Positions 8,104 through 21,946 are shown, numbered from the stretch's first letter. The stretch is 64,000 nt of DNA from Cellulomonas fulva (GCF_018531375.1 NZ_JAHBOH010000002.1:434001-498000); one strand, 5' to 3'. A program made the numbers and translations. Notes: generated by a model from the sequence alone, not told the origin.

Positions 8104-8751
8104 TCAGCGGTCGAGTCGCGCCAGCACCGTCCCGACGAGGTCGCCGGGCGACCCGACGAGCGCGGCGGCACCTGCGCCCTCGAGCTCCTCCCGGTCGCCG
8201 AAGCCCCACAGCACGCCGATGCAGTCGAGCCCGTGCTCGGCGGCGCCCGCGACATCGTGCTCCCGGTCACCGACCATCACCGCGCGGCTGCCGGCCGGGA
8301 GCGAGGCGAGCGCGCGGCCGATGATGCCGCCCTTGGACTCGCTCTCGTCGTCCGGTGCGCCGACGACGCCGTCCACGAGCGGAGCCAGCCCCAGGTGCTC
8401 GAGCACGGGAACGGCGAACCGGTACGGCTTGGCGGTCGCGACGACGAGGCGCACGCCCGCGGCACGGAGGTCGGCGAGCGCCTCGGGGATGCCGTCGAAG
8501 ACGTGCGACATGAGGTTGCCGCGCTCGCCGAACGCGCGCTGGTACCCCGCGACGACGGCGTCGTGCAGGTCCGCCGGCACGCCCACCCGCCGCACGGAGT
8601 CGTGCACGGGCGGCCCGATGAACGTCCGCAGGACCGCGTCGTCCGGCGCGTCCAGGCCGGCCTCGACGAAGCCGTCGCGGAGCGCGGCGACCACCCCGTC
8701 CGCCGAGTCGATGAGGGTCCCGTCCAGGTCCAGCAGCGCCACGCTCGTCAC
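8104..8751 (-). CDS. HAD-superfamily hydrolase, phosphoglycolate-phosphatase-like
   Basis: A 215-aa haloacid-dehalogenase phosphatase. Motif I LLDLDGTL with its two Asp residues is at the N-terminus, motif II VVATAKP is mid-protein, Lys is in ESKGG, and motif III is VMVGDREHD. The alpha-helical cap is inserted after motif I, as in Gph/PpaX (C1 type). The GTG at 8751 has a weak GAGAGG upstream. It is a paralogue of the next gene on this strand (8796-9476), which is aligned over its whole length. Likely removes phosphate from a small metabolite; the substrate is not readable. Confidence 0.85.
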   Translation of the reverse strand: MTSVALLDLDGTLIDSADGVVAALRDGFVEAGLDAPDDAVLRTFIGPPVHDSVRRVGVPADLHDAVVAGYQRAFGERGNLMSHVFDGIPEALADLRAAGVRLVVATAKPYRFAVPVLEHLGLAPLVDGVVGAPDDESESKGGIIGRALASLPAGSRAVMVGDREHDVAGAAEHGLDCIGVLWGFGDREELEGAGAAALVGSPGDLVGTVLARLDR

Positions 8752-8795
8752 CCGGCGGATCCTCTCATCCGCAGCGAGCCGGCCCGAAGTGCGGC

Positions 8796-9476
8796 TCAGG
8801 CGGCGCGCAGCAGGTCGAGCACGGTGCGCGCGAGGTCCGCCGGGTCCCGGACGACGGCGTCGGCGTCCGCGAGCTCGGCGGGCTCGGCGTAGCCCCACGC
8901 CACGCCGACGCACGGGATGCCGTTGGCGTGCGCGCCGGCCACGTCGAACACCCGGTCGCCGACCATGACCGCCGGTCGCCGGTCCGTCCCGGCGTCGGTC
9001 GCGCTCGCGAGCGCCGCGGCCACCACGTCGGCCTTGCTGGTCGAGGCCTCGTCGTCGGGTGCGGCGAACACCCCGTCAAGCAGCCCGTCGAGCCCGAGGT
9101 GCGCGCACACCGGCAGCGCGCGGACGCGCGGCTTGGAGGTGGCGACGAGCAGGGTGCAGCCGGCGGCACGCAACGTGGCGAGCGCGTCGCGCACCCCGGG
9201 GTAGACGCGCGTGTCCCGCAGCCCGCCGGCGTCGTAGTGCCTCCGGTAGGCCGCGAGCAGGTCGGCGACCAGCGGTTCCGGCACGCCGTGCGTGCGGAAG
9301 CTCGCGGTCAGGGGCGGGCCGACGAACGAGCGCAGCACCGCCGCGTCCGGGACGGGCAGGGCGAGGTCGCGGTACGCCGCAGCCAGGCTCGCCGTGATGC
9401 CCGGCGCCGACTCGCTGAGCGTCCCGTCGAGATCGAGCAGCACCACGGGGCGGCCGCGGGAGATCGGGAGGGTCAC
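8796..9476 (-). CDS. HAD-superfamily hydrolase, paralogue of the neighbouring HAD gene
   Basis: A 226-aa HAD phosphatase: motif [12 protein letters not shown], motif II VATSKP, Lys in STSKAD, motif [12 protein letters not shown]. It shares VGPP, LRAAG, HLGLD/A and APDDE with the downstream HAD protein, so the pair arose by tandem duplication. I set the start at the GTG at 9476 by analogy with the paralogue; a GTG at 9494 is in frame and neither has a good ribosome binding site. It is divergent from the ileS T-box leader. Transcription of both HAD genes from one promoter is likely. Confidence 0.82.
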   Translation of the reverse strand: MTLPISRGRPVVLLDLDGTLSESAPGITASLAAAYRDLALPVPDAAVLRSFVGPPLTASFRTHGVPEPLVADLLAAYRRHYDAGGLRDTRVYPGVRDALATLRAAGCTLLVATSKPRVRALPVCAHLGLDGLLDGVFAAPDDEASTSKADVVAAALASATDAGTDRRPAVMVGDRVFDVAGAHANGIPCVGVAWGYAEPAELADADAVVRDPADLARTVLDLLRAA

Positions 9477-9524
9477 GCCAGGAGTGTGCCGCACGCCCGG
9501 GGTCGCCCGCGGCGTCGCTGGGCT

Positions 9525-9530
9525 ACCCTG
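9525..9530 (+). promoter_or_regulatory. -10 of the ileS T-box transcript
   Basis: TACCCT is followed about 7 nt later by the GGACAGGCACC sequence that begins the leader structure. A -35 is not obvious. Confidence 0.4.
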
Positions 9531-9536
9531 GGCGGA

Positions 9537-9818
9537 CAGGCACCGATCCGGCCATCACCGGGGAGCCTCCGGAAGAACGGGTCCGACGAGCCCCGCACCA
9601 GCGGGCGTCGGCGGACCTCAGTAGAACCGGACGGGCAGGCCCGTCACAGCCGTCACGAGTGGTCGACGCGTCGCACCCTCGTCGGAGCCGCTCGCGGTCC
9701 GCCGGGGACGACGAGCCGGCAAGCGGGGTGGTACCGCGGTGGTCCCGGGCGGTCCGGGCGATCGTCCTCGCAGCCGCGCGACGCACGCACCTGCGTGCCG
9801 ACCACAGGAGATGCTCCG
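9537..9818 (+). promoter_or_regulatory. T-box riboswitch controlling ileS (actinobacterial translational type)
   Basis: Untranslated leader that senses uncharged tRNA-Ile. Stem I is short and carries the Ile specifier ATC at 9554-9556 within GGCCATCACCGGGGAGCC. The diagnostic T-box GGTGGTACCGCGG at 9727-9739 pairs with the tRNA acceptor end in the antisequestrator. The ileS ribosome binding site AGGAG (9806-9810) lies 3' of this. There is no terminator with a T-run, so control is probably by sequestering the ribosome binding site, as established for actinobacterial ileS T-boxes. It fills the gap between the HAD gene and ileS. Confidence 0.92.
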
Positions 9819-12800
9819 GTGACCGATCGTCACTACCCGCTGCACCGCCCGGGCACGCCCGTGCCGCCCTCCCCGGACCTGCCCGCGCTCGAGCGCGAGG
9901 TGCTGGCCCACTGGGACGCCGACGGGACCTTCCAGGCCTCGATCGACCAGCGCGAGGCGGGCGAGCACGGCAGCAACGAGTACGTCTTCTACGACGGCCC
10001 GCCGTTCGCCAACGGCCTGCCGCACTACGGCCACCTGCTCACGGGCTACGCCAAGGACGTCATCCCGCGCTTCCAGACCATGAAGGGCCGCCGCGTCGAG
10101 CGGCGGTTCGGCTGGGACACCCACGGGCTCCCGGCCGAGCTCGAGGCGCAGCGGCTGCTCGGCATCTCCGACAAGGCGCAGATCGAGGAGATGGGCATCG
10201 CGGCGTTCAACGCGGCGTGCCGCGACTCGGTGCTCAAGTACACCCAGGAGTGGCGCGAGTACGTCACGCGCCAGGCGCGCTGGGTCGACTTCGAGAACGA
10301 CTACAAGACCCTCGACGTCTCCTTCATGGAGTCGGTGATCTGGGGCTTCAAGCAGCTCTACGACAAGGGCCTGGCCTACGAGGGCTACCGCGTCCTGCCG
10401 TACTGCTGGGTGGACGAGACGCCCCTGTCCAACCACGAGCTGCGGATGGACGACGACGTCTACGCCAACCGCCAGGACCCGGCGCTGACGGTCGGGCTGC
10501 GGCTCGAGACCGGCGAGCTGGCGCTCGTCTGGACGACGACGCCCTGGACCCTGCCCAGCAACCTCGCGGTCGCGGTCGGTCCGGACATCGAGTACGTCAC
10601 GGTCGAGCCGGCGCCGGACTCGCCCTTCGGGCAGGCCCACCCCGGCGAGCGGGTGCTGCTCGCCGCGCCGCGGCTGGCCGCGTACGCGCGTGAGCTCGGC
10701 GAGGCGACGGTCGTCGCGACGGTGCGTGGTGCCGAGCTCGCGGGCCGCCGCTACACCCCGCCGTTCGACTACCTCGTCGGGCACGAGAACGCCCACCAGG
10801 TCCTGCTCGCCGACTTCGTCACCACCGAGGACGGCTCGGGGCTGGTGCACCTGGCGCCCGCGTTCGGCGAGGACGACATGGCGGCGTGCGACGCCGCCGG
10901 CATCCCGGCCGTGGTCCCGGTCGACGAGCGGGGCCGGTTCACGTCGCTGGTCAGCGACTACGCGGGCGTGCAGGTCTTCGACGGCAACAAGCCGATCATC
11001 GCCGACCTCAAGGCGGGCACGGGCCCGCTGGCCCGCGTCGACGAGGCGCGGCGCGCGGTCGTCGTGCGGCACGAGACCTACGAGCACTCCTACCCGCACT
11101 GCTGGCGCTGCCGGAACCCGCTGATCTACAAGGCCGTCTCGTCGTGGTTCGTGCGCGTCACGGACTTCCGGGACCGGATGGTCGAGCTCAACCAGGAGAT
11201 CACCTGGATCCCGGAGCACATCAAGGACGGGCAGTTCGGCAAGTGGCTCTCCGGCGCGCGCGACTGGTCGATCAGCCGCAACCGCTACTGGGGCACGCCG
11301 ATCCCCGTGTGGGTGTCCGACGACCCCGCGTTCCCGCGCGTCGACGCGTACGGCTCGCTGGCGGAGCTCGAGCGCGACTTCGGCCGCGTCCCGACGAACG
11401 AGGCGGGCGAGCCGGACCTGCACCGCCCGTTCATCGACGAGCTCACCCGTCCGAACCCCGACGACCCGTCGGGGCGCTCGACCATGCGCCGCATCCCCGA
11501 CGTGCTGGACGTCTGGTTCGACTCGGGCTCCATGCCGTTCGCGCAGGTGCACTACCCGTTCGAGAACGCGGACTGGTTCGAGCACCACTACCCGGGCGAC
11601 TTCATCGTCGAGTACATCGGCCAGACGCGCGGCTGGTTCTACACGCTGCACGTGCTCGCCACCGCGATCTTCGACCGCCCGTCGTTCCGCAACGTCATGT
11701 GCCACGGCATCGTGCTCGGCGACGACGGCCGCAAGGCGAGCAAGTCCCTGCGCAACTTCCCGGACCCCGTCGAGATGTGGGACGTGTACGGCTCGGACGC
11801 CGTGCGCTGGTCGCTCATGTCGAGCCCGATCCTGCGCGGCGGCAACCTGATCGTCGCCGAGGAGGGCATCCGCGACGGCGTGCGCCAGGTGCTGCTGCCG
11901 CTGTGGAGCACGTACTACTTCTTCACGCTGTACGCGGGCGCCGCGAACGACGGCGCGGGCCTGGTCGCCTCGGCGGTCGACGAGGCGAGCGCGCCCGGCC
12001 TGGCCACGGCCGACCGGGACCTGCTCGCACGCACCCGCGGGCTCGTCGCCGACGTCACGCGGCTGCTCGACGAGTACGACGTGTCCGGCGCGTGCGAGGC
12101 CGTGCGCCAGCACCTGGACGTGCTGACCAACTGGTACGTGCGCACCCAGCGCCAGCGGTTCTGGGACGAGGACGCGGCGGCGTTCGACACGCTGTTCACC
12201 GTGCTCGAGACGATCACGCGCGTGATGGCGCCGCTCGCGCCGCTGGTCACCGAGGAGATCTGGCGCGGGCTCACGGGCGGGCGCAGCGTGCACCTGACCG
12301 ACTGGCCGACGGCGGACTCCCTGGTCACCGCGCCGGGCCTGGGCGCGGCGAGCACGGTCGAGGGAGCCGAGCTGACGGGCGCCGAGTTCACGGACGCCGA
12401 GCTGGTCGCCGCCATGGACCGCGTGCGCGAGGTCGTCTCGACCGCGCACGCCCTGCGCAAGGCGAACGGGCTGCGCGTGCGCCAGCCGCTGCGGGAGCTG
12501 CGCGTGGCGCTGCCGTTCCCGGAGCTCGCCCGGCCGTTCACCGGCCTGGTGGCGTCGGAGGTGAACGTCAGGAGCGTCGTCGTGCACTCGGTGGACGACG
12601 CCGCGGCCTCCGAGTTCGGCGTCTGGACGCGGCTCGACGTCAACGCCCGAGCGGCGGGCCCGCGGCTCGGCAAGGCGGTGCAGACCGTGATCCGGGCCGC
12701 CAAGGCCGGCGACTGGGAGCAGACCGACGCGGGGGTGGTCGTGCGCACCCCCGACGGCGAGGTGCCGCTCCTCGAGACGGAGTACAAGCTCGTCGCGGCC

Positions 12801-13118
12801 GTGCGCGACGAGGAGGGCGACGAGGTCGCCGCGGCCGTGCTGCCCGAGCGCGGCTTCGTCGTGCTCGACATCGGCCTCGACGACGAGCTGCGCGCCGAGG
12901 GCTACGCCCGCGACGTCGTCCGCGCCGTGCAGGACGCCCGCAAGGCGGCCGGCCTCGACGTGACCGACCGCATCGCGCTCGCGCTGACGGTGCCGGCCGA
13001 GCACGTCGCCGCGGTCGAGGCGCACCGGGAGTTCGTCGCCGCCGAGACCCTGGCGCTCGAGCTGACCGTCACCGCGGGCGAGGCGCTCGAGGCCGAGGTG
13101 CGCAGGACGAGCGCCTGA
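9819..13118 (+). CDS. ileS: Isoleucyl-tRNA synthetase
   Basis: Class I synthetase charging tRNA-Ile, 1099 aa, the long eukaryote-like (IleS2) form typical of actinobacteria. The HIGH signature appears as HYGH in [15 protein letters not shown] near residue 69. The KMSKS loop reads KASKS near 640, with Ala replacing Met. The CP1 editing domain ([13 protein letters not shown]) is at about 240-270, and HCWRCRNP is a cysteine pair near 430. The anticodon-binding domain fills the last 350 residues. The GTG at 9819 sits 8 nt after AGGAG; the ATG at 9811 is out of frame and meets a stop after three codons. Regulated by the T-box. The IleS2 class is often mupirocin-tolerant. Confidence 0.97.
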   Translation: MTDRHYPLHRPGTPVPPSPDLPALEREVLAHWDADGTFQASIDQREAGEHGSNEYVFYDGPPFANGLPHYGHLLTGYAKDVIPRFQTMKGRRVERRFGWDTHGLPAELEAQRLLGISDKAQIEEMGIAAFNAACRDSVLKYTQEWREYVTRQARWVDFENDYKTLDVSFMESVIWGFKQLYDKGLAYEGYRVLPYCWVDETPLSNHELRMDDDVYANRQDPALTVGLRLETGELALVWTTTPWTLPSNLAVAVGPDIEYVTVEPAPDSPFGQAHPGERVLLAAPRLAAYARELGEATVVATVRGAELAGRRYTPPFDYLVGHENAHQVLLADFVTTEDGSGLVHLAPAFGEDDMAACDAAGIPAVVPVDERGRFTSLVSDYAGVQVFDGNKPIIADLKAGTGPLARVDEARRAVVVRHETYEHSYPHCWRCRNPLIYKAVSSWFVRVTDFRDRMVELNQEITWIPEHIKDGQFGKWLSGARDWSISRNRYWGTPIPVWVSDDPAFPRVDAYGSLAELERDFGRVPTNEAGEPDLHRPFIDELTRPNPDDPSGRSTMRRIPDVLDVWFDSGSMPFAQVHYPFENADWFEHHYPGDFIVEYIGQTRGWFYTLHVLATAIFDRPSFRNVMCHGIVLGDDGRKASKSLRNFPDPVEMWDVYGSDAVRWSLMSSPILRGGNLIVAEEGIRDGVRQVLLPLWSTYYFFTLYAGAANDGAGLVASAVDEASAPGLATADRDLLARTRGLVADVTRLLDEYDVSGACEAVRQHLDVLTNWYVRTQRQRFWDEDAAAFDTLFTVLETITRVMAPLAPLVTEEIWRGLTGGRSVHLTDWPTADSLVTAPGLGAASTVEGAELTGAEFTDAELVAAMDRVREVVSTAHALRKANGLRVRQPLRELRVALPFPELARPFTGLVASEVNVRSVVVHSVDDAAASEFGVWTRLDVNARAAGPRLGKAVQTVIRAAKAGDWEQTDAGVVVRTPDGEVPLLETEYKLVAAVRDEEGDEVAAAVLPERGFVVLDIGLDDELRAEGYARDVVRAVQDARKAAGLDVTDRIALALTVPAEHVAAVEAHREFVAAETLALELTVTAGEALEAEVRRTSA

Positions 13119-13151
13119 CGCTCGTCGTCCCGGTCCCGTACCCGGCGGGCA

Positions 13152-13183
13152 CCCGGTCCCGGACCCGCGGGTCCGGGACCGGG
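13152..13183. terminator. Bidirectional hairpin between ileS and beta-helix gene
   Basis: A perfect 15-bp stem (13152-13166 with 13169-13183) with a 2-nt centre. It lies between convergent genes and has no T-run. Confidence 0.75.
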
Positions 13184-13194
13184 CCGCGGGGTGG

Positions 13195-14274
13195 TCAGGT
13201 GATCGTCGACCCCGAGCGGACCAGCCGCTTGCCGAGGAAGAACAGGCTGTGCGTGCTCCCCGTCCAGAACGAGGCGCCGGTGTTGCGGGTGATCGTCGAG
13301 CCGCTGATCGTCAGCGTCCCGGTCCGGTCGTTGCTCACGTAGAAGACGCCGGGGCCGCCCTCGGGTGCGTGGTTGCGCTGCAGGGTCGAGGCGTCGACGG
13401 TCACGCCCTGACGGGTCCCGTCGAAGTACACCGCACCGCCGTTGCCGCCCTGCCCCGAGGACGCACCGGACCCGGTCGCGGTGTTCTCGGTGAGCGTGCT
13501 GCGGCGCAGCAGCAGCGGGGCCTGGAGCGAGGAGACCGCGCCCCCGTTGGCGCACCGGTTGCCGGTGAACGTCGAGTCGAGGACCCGGGCGGTCACGCGC
13601 TGCCCGACCAGGCGCACCGCGCCGCCGCCCGCGTCCGAGTCGCGCACGACGCACCGGTTGTCGCGGAACGTGACGCGCTGGACCGTGAGCCGGCCACCCC
13701 GCATCGCGATCGCGCCGCCGCCCCGCAGGTCCGCCAACCGCTTGCCCCCGCCCCAGGTCGGCGCCCTGGTGGCGTTGCCCTTCTGCATCGTCAGGTTCTT
13801 CACGACGACGTGCGGCGTGGTCTGGGTGTCGCAGTGCGCGTCGAGCCAGCCGAGCCGCTCCTCGCACGTGTTCGCATAGAGGATGCCGCGCGTGCCCCCG
13901 CCCGAGAGCGTCACCTTCCCGCCGCCGTCGAGCACCAGCTGCTCCACGACCGCCGCCCGCGGGTCCTCCCACGGGTGGTGGCAGGTGGTGGTGTTGCACA
14001 CGACGAGCGTGCGGTCGAGGACGATCGTCACGCGTCGGGGGCCGCAGTCGAAGCGCACCGTGCCGCCGCGCCGGACCGCCGCCGCGAGGGCCGCCGGCGT
14101 GCACGACGCGGGGGTCCCGCGGCCGACCGTCGTCGTGGCCGCGGGTGAGGGCTGCGGGGCGGCCGTCGCAGGCGTGGCCGTGAGGACGACTACAGCCGCG
14201 ACGACGAGGGCGAGGACGGAGGCGACGACCTGGGCGAGCACGGGGGCGACGCGAGGACGGGTGCGGCGGCGCAT
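13195..14274 (-). CDS. Secreted right-handed beta-helix (pectate-lyase-fold) protein
   Basis: 359 aa with an arginine-rich start, a hydrophobic signal segment (about 10-33) and a TPATAAP cleavage region. The mature part has short repeated turns of the type VTFRDNRC, STFTGNRCANGGAV and STLTENTAT, each ending in a polar Asn/Gly step: the rung pattern of a parallel beta-helix as in pectate lyases and Pmp-like proteins. Several Cys (DCGP, CNTTTCHH, ANTCEE, AHCDT) suggest disulfides outside the cell. No lyase active site is recognizable, so enzymatic function is not claimed. It lies antisense between ileS and folC. Confidence 0.75.
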   Translation of the reverse strand: MRRRTRPRVAPVLAQVVASVLALVVAAVVVLTATPATAAPQPSPAATTTVGRGTPASCTPAALAAAVRRGGTVRFDCGPRRVTIVLDRTLVVCNTTTCHHPWEDPRAAVVEQLVLDGGGKVTLSGGGTRGILYANTCEERLGWLDAHCDTQTTPHVVVKNLTMQKGNATRAPTWGGGKRLADLRGGGAIAMRGGRLTVQRVTFRDNRCVVRDSDAGGGAVRLVGQRVTARVLDSTFTGNRCANGGAVSSLQAPLLLRRSTLTENTATGSGASSGQGGNGGAVYFDGTRQGVTVDASTLQRNHAPEGGPGVFYVSNDRTGTLTISGSTITRNTGASFWTGSTHSLFFLGKRLVRSGSTIT

Positions 14275-14297
14275 GGACGCACGGTAGCGGTGCGGGG

Positions 14298-14330
14298 CCG
14301 GCGCCGGTGCCGGCGCCGGCGCCGGCGCCG
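14298..14330. repeat. GCCGGC/GGCGCC microsatellite
   Basis: About five near-copies of a 6-bp self-complementary unit upstream of the folC leader; it can fold on itself on either strand. It lies directly before the CACAAT -10-like hexamer. Confidence 0.7.
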
Positions 14331-14332
14331 GG

Positions 14333-14338
14333 CACAAT
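14333..14338 (+). promoter_or_regulatory. -10-like hexamer before the folC upstream ORF
   Basis: CACAAT ends 6 nt before ATG 14345, the spacing of a leaderless transcript. Confidence 0.45.
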
Positions 14339-14344
14339 GGCCCC

Positions 14345-14401
14345 ATGACCGGCACCGCGCACGTCCAGCCCCAGCCGTCCGCCCCGGGAGCCCGCGCATG
14401 A
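14345..14401 (+). CDS. Possible 18-codon leaderless upstream ORF coupled to folC
   Basis: The frame MTGTAHVQPQPSAPGARA ends in a TGA that overlaps the folC ATG (ATGA, 14398-14401). A -10-like CACAAT lies 6 nt before its ATG and it lacks a ribosome binding site, so it would be leaderless. folC itself has only a distant GGGAG, so translation of this short frame could feed ribosomes to folC. It may also be just part of the leader; no homologue is known to me. Confidence 0.35.
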   Translation: MTGTAHVQPQPSAPGARA

Positions 14402-15783
14402 GCAGGCGCGAGGGCGGCCGCGAGCACCGCCGGGACGAGGCCGCCGCGGCCGCGCGTCGGGAGGCCGACGAGGTCTACCGGGAGATCCTGCGCCGCACGC
14501 CGGAGCACGAGATCGACCCGTCGTTCCGTCGCGTGCAGGAGGTGTGCGAGCTCCTGGGCGACCCGCAGCGCGCCTACCGCGTGGTGCACCTGACGGGCAC
14601 CAACGGCAAGACGTCGACGAGCCGCATGGTCGAGCGGCTGGTCCGGGAGCACGGGCTGCGCACGGGACGGTTCACCAGCCCGCACCTCACGCGGGTCAAC
14701 GAGCGCATCGCGATCGACGGCGAGCCCATCGACGACGAGACCTTCGTCGCGACGTACCGCGACGTCCTGCCCTACGTGGAGATGGTCGACGCGCGCTCGG
14801 CCGAGCGCGGCGAGCCCCGGCTGTCGTTCTTCGAGGTCTTCGTCGTGATGGCGTTCGCCGCCTTTGCGGACGCGCCCGTGGACGTCGCGGTGATCGAGGT
14901 CGGCATGGGCGGGCTGTGGGACGCCACCAACGTGGCCGACGGCGAGGTCGCGGTCATCACGCCCGTGGGCATGGACCACGAGCAGTGGCTCGGCGACACG
15001 CTCCTCGAGATCGCGGCGGTCAAGGCGGGCATCGTCAAGGACGGCGCGACGCTGGTCCTCGCGGAGCAGGACGAGGACGTCGACGGAGTGGTGCTCGAGA
15101 TCGCGGCGGAGCGGGGCGCGCGCGTCGTGCGGGAGGGCGTCGACGTCGCGGTCGTGGAGCGCCAGGTGGCGGTGGGCGGTCAGCTCCTGACGCTGCGCGG
15201 GCTCGGCGGCGTCTACACGGACGTGTTCCTGCCCCTGCACGGCGAGTTCCAGGCGCACAACGCGCTCCTCGCGCTCGTCGCGACCGAGGCGCTGCTGACG
15301 GGCGGCGCCGCGCTCGACGGCGGCGTGGTCGAGGTCGCGTTCGGCGACGTGACGTCGCCCGGTCGCCTCGAGATCGTGCGCTCCAGCCCGACGGTCGTCG
15401 TGGACGGCGCGCACAACCCGGCGGGCGCGCAGGCGCTGGTCTCGTCGCTCGACGAGGCGTTCGCGTTCCAGCGCGTGGTCGGTGTGGTCGGCGTCATGGC
15501 GGACAAGGACCCCGAGGGCATCCTGTCCGTCCTCGAGCCCGAGCTGGCCGAGATCGTGGTGACGCAGGCGACCGCCGCGCGCGCGATGCCGGCCGACGAG
15601 CTCGGCGAGATCGCCGTGGACGTCTTCGGGGAGGATCGCGTGCACGTCGTCGAGCGGCTCGACGAGGCGGTGGCGCGGGCGGTCGAGCGCGCGGAGTCCG
15701 AGGTCGAGCGGGGGGCGGCGGTCCTGGTGACGGGGTCGATCCTGCTCGTGGCCGAGGCGCGGGTGCTCCTCGGCCGGGACTGA
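14398..15783 (+). CDS. folC: Bifunctional dihydrofolate/folylpolyglutamate synthase
   Basis: Mur-ligase family enzyme adding glutamate to dihydropteroate and folates, cytosolic, 461 aa. The P-loop is HLTGTNGKTSTS near residue 66. The folate-site segment TGRFTSPHLTRVNERI follows at about 95, then IEVGMGGLWDATNV, the metal/ATP segment VDGAHNPAGA near 340 and VVGVMADKD. The ATG at 14398 overlaps the stop of the 18-codon frame upstream; the charged N-terminal 25 residues (RREGGREHRRDE) are an extension. In actinobacteria folC usually precedes DUF4233 and ndk; here a dihydroxyacetone kinase operon and an efflux pair intervene. Confidence 0.95.
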   Translation: MSRREGGREHRRDEAAAAARREADEVYREILRRTPEHEIDPSFRRVQEVCELLGDPQRAYRVVHLTGTNGKTSTSRMVERLVREHGLRTGRFTSPHLTRVNERIAIDGEPIDDETFVATYRDVLPYVEMVDARSAERGEPRLSFFEVFVVMAFAAFADAPVDVAVIEVGMGGLWDATNVADGEVAVITPVGMDHEQWLGDTLLEIAAVKAGIVKDGATLVLAEQDEDVDGVVLEIAAERGARVVREGVDVAVVERQVAVGGQLLTLRGLGGVYTDVFLPLHGEFQAHNALLALVATEALLTGGAALDGGVVEVAFGDVTSPGRLEIVRSSPTVVVDGAHNPAGAQALVSSLDEAFAFQRVVGVVGVMADKDPEGILSVLEPELAEIVVTQATAARAMPADELGEIAVDVFGEDRVHVVERLDEAVARAVERAESEVERGAAVLVTGSILLVAEARVLLGRD

Positions 15784-15825
15784 GTCGGGCCTGCCGCGCC
15801 GGGGTGCGCGGTCGGTACCGCCGCC

Positions 15826-15852
15826 GTGCACAAACGTGCACGGCGCGTGCAC
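15826..15852. promoter_or_regulatory. Three phased GTGCAC palindromes before dhaK (candidate operator)
   Basis: GTGCAC occurs at 15826-15831, 15836-15841 and 15847-15852, that is, with 10- and 11-bp periods, so all copies face the same side of the helix. They lie about 105 bp upstream of dhaK in the folC-dhaK gap. This looks like a cooperative regulator site for the dha operon; no known consensus is matched. Confidence 0.45.
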
Positions 15853-15957
15853 GAGTTCCACTTGCCGCGGAGCGGGGCGCGCGACGAAGGTGAGGACGTC
15901 CGGTTCAGCACGTGCGTCCGGGGCCCGACGAGGAGCCCCGGAGATGGGACGGCGAGG

Positions 15958-16953
<996 letters not shown>

Positions 16954-17080
16954 CCGACCGCCCGCGGCGGTCCGGTGGTCGAGGGAGCAGGACGGTGCCG
17001 GACGCCGCCGGCGGGTGAGTCGGTGCGTGGGCAGGGGTCCGGGTGGGCAAGGATGGGGGCGACGAGAGGGAGGCGCGTGG

Positions 17081-17718
17081 ATGACGCTGGACGTGGCATG
17101 GGCGGTCGGATGGGTACGCGCGAGCGCGGCGGCGGTGCTGGAGCACCGTGACGAGCTCGTCGAGCTGGACCGGCAGATCGGCGACGGCGACCACGGCGAG
17201 AACCTCAAGCGCGGCTTCACGGCGGTGGTGGCCAAGCTCGACGCCCTCGAGGAGCCCCCGGCGACCATCGGGGACGTGCTCAAGCTCGTCGCGACCACCC
17301 TGATGTCGACGGTCGGCGGTGCGGCGGGCCCGCTCTACGGGACCGCCTACCTGCGGGCCGCGAAGGCCGCCGCCGGCCCGACGCTGGACTCCGCGGGCGT
17401 CGTCGCGCTCCTCGAGGCCGGGCTGGACGGGATCGTCGCGCGCGGCAAGGCGACCACGGGGGAGAAGACGATGGTCGACGCGTGGTCGCCCGCGGCGGAG
17501 GCGGCCGCGAAGGCGGCGGCGGACGGCGCCGGGCCGCGCGAGGTCCTGCGCGCCGCCGCGGAGGCCGCCGCGCGCGGGGCCGGGTCCACCGCGCCGCTGG
17601 TGGCCACCAAGGGGCGGGCCAGCTACCTCGGTGAGCGGTCCGCCGGTCACCTGGACCCGGGCGCGCGCTCGTCGCAGCTCCTGCTGGAGGCCGCCGCCGC
17701 GGCCGCGGAACCGGCGCC

Positions 17719-17722
<4 letters not shown>
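17081..17722 (+). CDS. dhaL: PTS-dependent dihydroxyacetone kinase, ADP-binding DhaL subunit
   Basis: 213 aa; carries tightly bound ADP-Mg that is rephosphorylated by DhaM and passes phosphate to dihydroxyacetone on DhaK. The Mg/ADP site is visible as QIGDGDHGENLKRG near residue 28, followed by STVGGAAGPLYGT and GEKTMVDAW, all family hallmarks. The ATG at 17081 follows GGGAGG. It sits 127 bp after dhaK and overlaps dhaM by GTGA, so dhaL and dhaM are translationally coupled. The usual helical-barrel length is about 210 aa, so the gene is complete. Confidence 0.95.
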
Positions 17723-21414
<3,692 letters not shown>

Positions 21415-21423
21415 GCCGCTCCG

Positions 21424-21457
21424 CCGGTCCGACGAGAGGACCCGCTCGTCGGACCGG
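21424..21457 (+). terminator. Hairpin terminator after DUF4233
   Basis: A perfect 13-bp stem, 21424-21436 with 21445-21457, with an 8-nt loop. It separates the MFS-DUF4233 transcript from ndk. No T-run follows. Confidence 0.75.
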
Positions 21458-21482
21458 TGCCCGCAGGCACGCACCGCGGCAC

Positions 21483-21488
21483 TAGGGT
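21483..21488 (+). promoter_or_regulatory. -10-like hexamer of leaderless ndk
   Basis: TAGGGT ends 7 nt before ATG 21496; no ribosome binding site is present. Confidence 0.5.
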
Positions 21489-21495
21489 TCGGCAC

Positions 21496-21921
21496 ATGAC
21501 CGACGTCCAGCGCACTCTCGTCCTCGTCAAGCCCGACGGCGTGGCCCGCGGCCTCGTCGGCGAGGTCCTGCGCCGCATCGAGGCCAAGGGCTACACCCTC
21601 GTCGCGCTCGACCTGCGCACCGCTGACGACGCGCTGCTGCGGGAGCACTACGCCGAGCACGCGGGCAAGCCCTTCCTGCAGCCGCTCGTCGACTTCATGA
21701 GCTCGGGCCCGACGGCCGCGGCGGTCGTCGAGGGGCACCGGGCGATCGAGGGCTTCCGCTCGCTGGCCGGTGCGACCGACCCGACGACCGCGGCCCCCGG
21801 CACCATCCGCGGTGACCTGGCCCGCGACTGGGGCAAGAAGGTCATCGAGAACATCGTCCACGGCTCGGACTCGCCCGAGTCGGCCGCGCGGGAGATCGGG
21901 CTCTGGTTCCCGGGTCTGTAG
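21496..21921 (+). CDS. ndk: Nucleoside diphosphate kinase
   Basis: 141-aa enzyme balancing NTP/NDP pools through a phosphohistidine. [18 protein letters not shown] is the N-terminal family stretch, and the catalytic His lies in [12 protein letters not shown] near residue 118. The C-terminus is the usual EIGLWF. The length is typical. The ATG at 21496 was chosen over in-frame codons upstream because family similarity begins here and a -10-like hexamer lies 7 nt before it. smc follows 25 bp later but has its own -10-like site. Confidence 0.97.
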   Translation: MTDVQRTLVLVKPDGVARGLVGEVLRRIEAKGYTLVALDLRTADDALLREHYAEHAGKPFLQPLVDFMSSGPTAAAVVEGHRAIEGFRSLAGATDPTTAAPGTIRGDLARDWGKKVIENIVHGSDSPESAAREIGLWFPGL

Positions 21922-21933
21922 CACCCCGCGACC

Positions 21934-21939
21934 TACACT
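21934..21939 (+). promoter_or_regulatory. -10-like hexamer of leaderless smc
   Basis: TACACT ends 7 nt before GTG 21947; no ribosome binding site. Confidence 0.5.
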
Positions 21940-21946
21940 CGCCCCC

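Noticed and set aside
9811-9822. Leader peptide ATG-CTC-CGG-TGA overlapping the ileS start
   Set aside because: Three codons only, and the T-box already explains regulation; the AGGAG spacing fits the GTG at 9819.
9618-13025. Very long open frame antisense to ileS
   Set aside because: Arg/Ala/Gly-rich translation with no family motifs; a product of high GC opposite a clear gene. The same holds for antisense frames over folC-dha (13195-17298 beyond the real beta-helix gene) and smc (21842-25438).
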